Assembly (NCBI GenBank): GCA_018350325.1
Contig: JAEVLN010000046.1
Location: 186,001 to 250,000 of the forward strand
Length of the DNA stretch: 64,000 nucleotides
Source of the DNA: Globodera rostochiensis
Taxonomy: Eukaryota; Nematoda; Chromadorea; Rhabditida; Heteroderidae
Reading direction: 5' to 3'
The first letter of the stretch is position 1; every line of letters starts with the position of its first letter. Below, one piece after another: positions 62,768-64,000 of this stretch. Position numbers and translations under genes: made by a program. A model generated the notes under the pieces. It made no database searches, was not told the DNA's origin, and worked only from the letters and a program-made list of their open reading frames with translations.

Positions 62768-63831
62768 ATGTCGTTCTTCTTCACGTTGCTGGCCTTTTCC
62801 CTGTTTGCCGTTTGTTCTGGTATTATAAAGATTGGGTTGTCTCTGCTTAAAGTTTTTCATTTTGTCACTCAAAAGCCTTTGGAGTAGACCAGGGATGGGA
62901 GCCGACGACCTCAAAAATTTCGGAAATCGGAATTCCGAGGCCTTAAAATTTTTCGGAAATCGGAATTCCGGGGTTTCAAAATTTTCCGGAAATCGGAATC
63001 CGACCCCCAAAAAAAGTCGGAAATCGGAATTCCGACCATTCCTGGTGTGGACGAATGAAACAAATAAATTGATTAAAAAATAAATAAAGTTTAGTAAAAG
63101 TATGCAAAATAAATTTCATAAAATCAGTTGTCGTCGTCTCCAACACCTGATTAATTAAAATTTTCAATAACAAAATTTTAAATTCAAAATACATAAGTAT
63201 TATTTAAGGGATCAACTGCAAAGTTGGGTATATGAGCACCATTCATTTTGACCCAATTTTCAAAGCTGAGATGAAACAATGTAATGGCGACAAACAAGAG
63301 CATCGTTGCTTTTCTGCTGTCTGTACCACAGGTTAAAAATGGGGTGCTTTAATTACACTTTTATATTTAATTAAAATTATTTAACCATTTTCTTGAAGTA
63401 CCGTAACACCCCATACAGTAAGCACTGATTGTTTAAAATTATTTTCTAACTAAAAATGCGATTGCCACCCCTCTTTTTTTTTGAAGGATACTGTGACGGA
63501 AGATTAAAATTTAAATTTTTTTCAAATTAAAATAAATAGCGTCCACTCCGCACGGGAGAGCGATTGTGTGGGGATGTTTGGCGGATGCGGATATGCGAAT
63601 CTGTAAAACGGGAAGCGACAACATATATCTCGCGGAGAAGCTTGCCTCTAACTTGGACCTGGTAGATCATATGCCGGATTTGCTATGCGGCCAATGCCAG
63701 TCGTCCGCTTATGGTGAAGAAATGGGCAACAAAGCCGACAGATTCAGGGACGCAGGTGCTTTTTTTGCTTAGTTAATAATTTTCCAAGGATTAAATTTAT
63801 CGAAAAATCTTTTTGACTTTTCAGACACATT
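62768..63831 (+). CDS. Secreted cysteine-rich protein (partial, runs to window edge)
   Basis: Exons 62768-62819, 63209-63331, 63540-63755 and 63825 onward; every junction splits a codon after its first base, and all keep frame. Residues 1-18 are a signal peptide, MSFFFTLLAFSLFAVCSG. The mature part has Cys in INCKVGYM, KQCNGD, EHRCFSAVC, VWGCL, MRICKTG and LLCGQCQ, nine in about 110 residues, then YGEEMGNKADRFRDA. The 3' end is not seen; exon 4 starts DTFFKIY. Small secreted Cys-rich proteins of cyst nematodes are often gland or cuticle products and some are effectors, but no family can be named; the Cys layout distantly recalls three-finger proteins. Intron 1 holds a CGGAAATCGGAATTCCG repeat. 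Confidence 0.72.
62893..63050. repeat. CGGAAATCGGAATTCCG repeat, possible CAGGG element
   Basis: Four units of about 30-35 bp with TTCGGAAATCGGAATTCCG lie between CAGGGATGGGAG and ACCATTCCTG, an imperfect inverted pair. Flanks GAGTAGAC and GTGTGGAC agree at 6 of 8. Probably a hAT-like MITE with palindromic interior, in the first intron of the secreted gene. Confidence 0.65.
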
Positions 63832-63909
63832 CTTCAAAATTTATGGGTACTTTTATGTTACAATAAAAAAAAAGTGTTTTTTTGTTTTCAAAGTCGATAA
63901 AAAGCTCTT

Positions 63910-64000
63910 TCTAGGGGGCTTCGGCGTCGTAGAATCCAAATCTGACTTACATTTCGACCGATTTTGAACCCCGAATACAAATTCAAAGAAAGAAATATTT
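63910..64000. repeat. Half copy of GGCGTAGAATCCGAATCTG foldback, cut by window edge
   Basis: CTTTCTAGGGGGCTTCGGCG, TCGTAGAATCCAAATCTGAC, TTACATTTCGACCGATTTTG match the arm of the 31500-31855 foldback. The element continues beyond the window. Confidence 0.65.

Overview
This 64-kb window is nuclear DNA of a nematode, most likely a plant-parasitic cyst nematode (Heteroderidae; Globodera or a close relative). The DNA is AT-rich and full of repeats. Genes are split by short introns, usually GT...TTTTCAG. There is a duplicated SPRY-domain gene of the type greatly expanded in cyst nematodes, and a broken copy of a large F-box-associated-like family I remember from the same animals. The species is inferred; no diagnostic marker (rRNA or mitochondrial DNA) is present.

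Reconstructed genes, left to right: an ankyrin-repeat gene (514-1161, +); a SPRY/B30.2 gene (1431-3872, +) and its 5'-truncated, disrupted duplicate (15484-18612, +); a frameshifted F-box-associated-like pseudogene (8216-9148, +); a three-exon coiled-coil gene (14843-13749, -); an eleven-exon gene joining a spectrin-type repeat to a Lon protease proteolytic domain (31365-27160, -); a two-thioredoxin-domain protein disulfide isomerase of the P5/PDIA6 type (32834-36922, +); a complete ten-exon class A neuropeptide-like GPCR of 382 aa (40244-46552, +); and the start of a secreted cysteine-rich protein gene running to the right edge (62768-63831, +). I placed exon borders by hand from splice motifs, reading-phase continuity and family knowledge.

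Most of the remaining sequence is repeats. (1) Short hAT-like non-autonomous elements with TAGAG or CAGGG ends and 8-bp target duplications, whose interiors are often palindromic simple repeats (TCTCGA, GATCCCG, TGCGGGAT). (2) Foldback elements, one with about 109-bp arms that are almost perfect. (3) A tRNA-derived SINE-like composite with two kinds of tail. (4) A 51-bp, 17-codon minisatellite (47954-49275) matching the heptad-rich repeat of the coiled-coil gene. (5) A higher-order satellite of 141-bp monomers in 862- or 1003-bp units (49276-56668), with an inverted fragment at 57682-58190. (6) Many G or C homopolymer runs and a 330-bp C-rich block.

The genes do not form a pathway. The ankyrin, SPRY, F-box-like and cysteine-rich genes belong to the fast-evolving, possibly parasitism-related part of the genome; the PDI and GPCR are conserved housekeeping and signalling genes. 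The two points most worth attention are the spectrin-Lon fusion and the family of TAGAG elements with interchangeable palindromic interiors.
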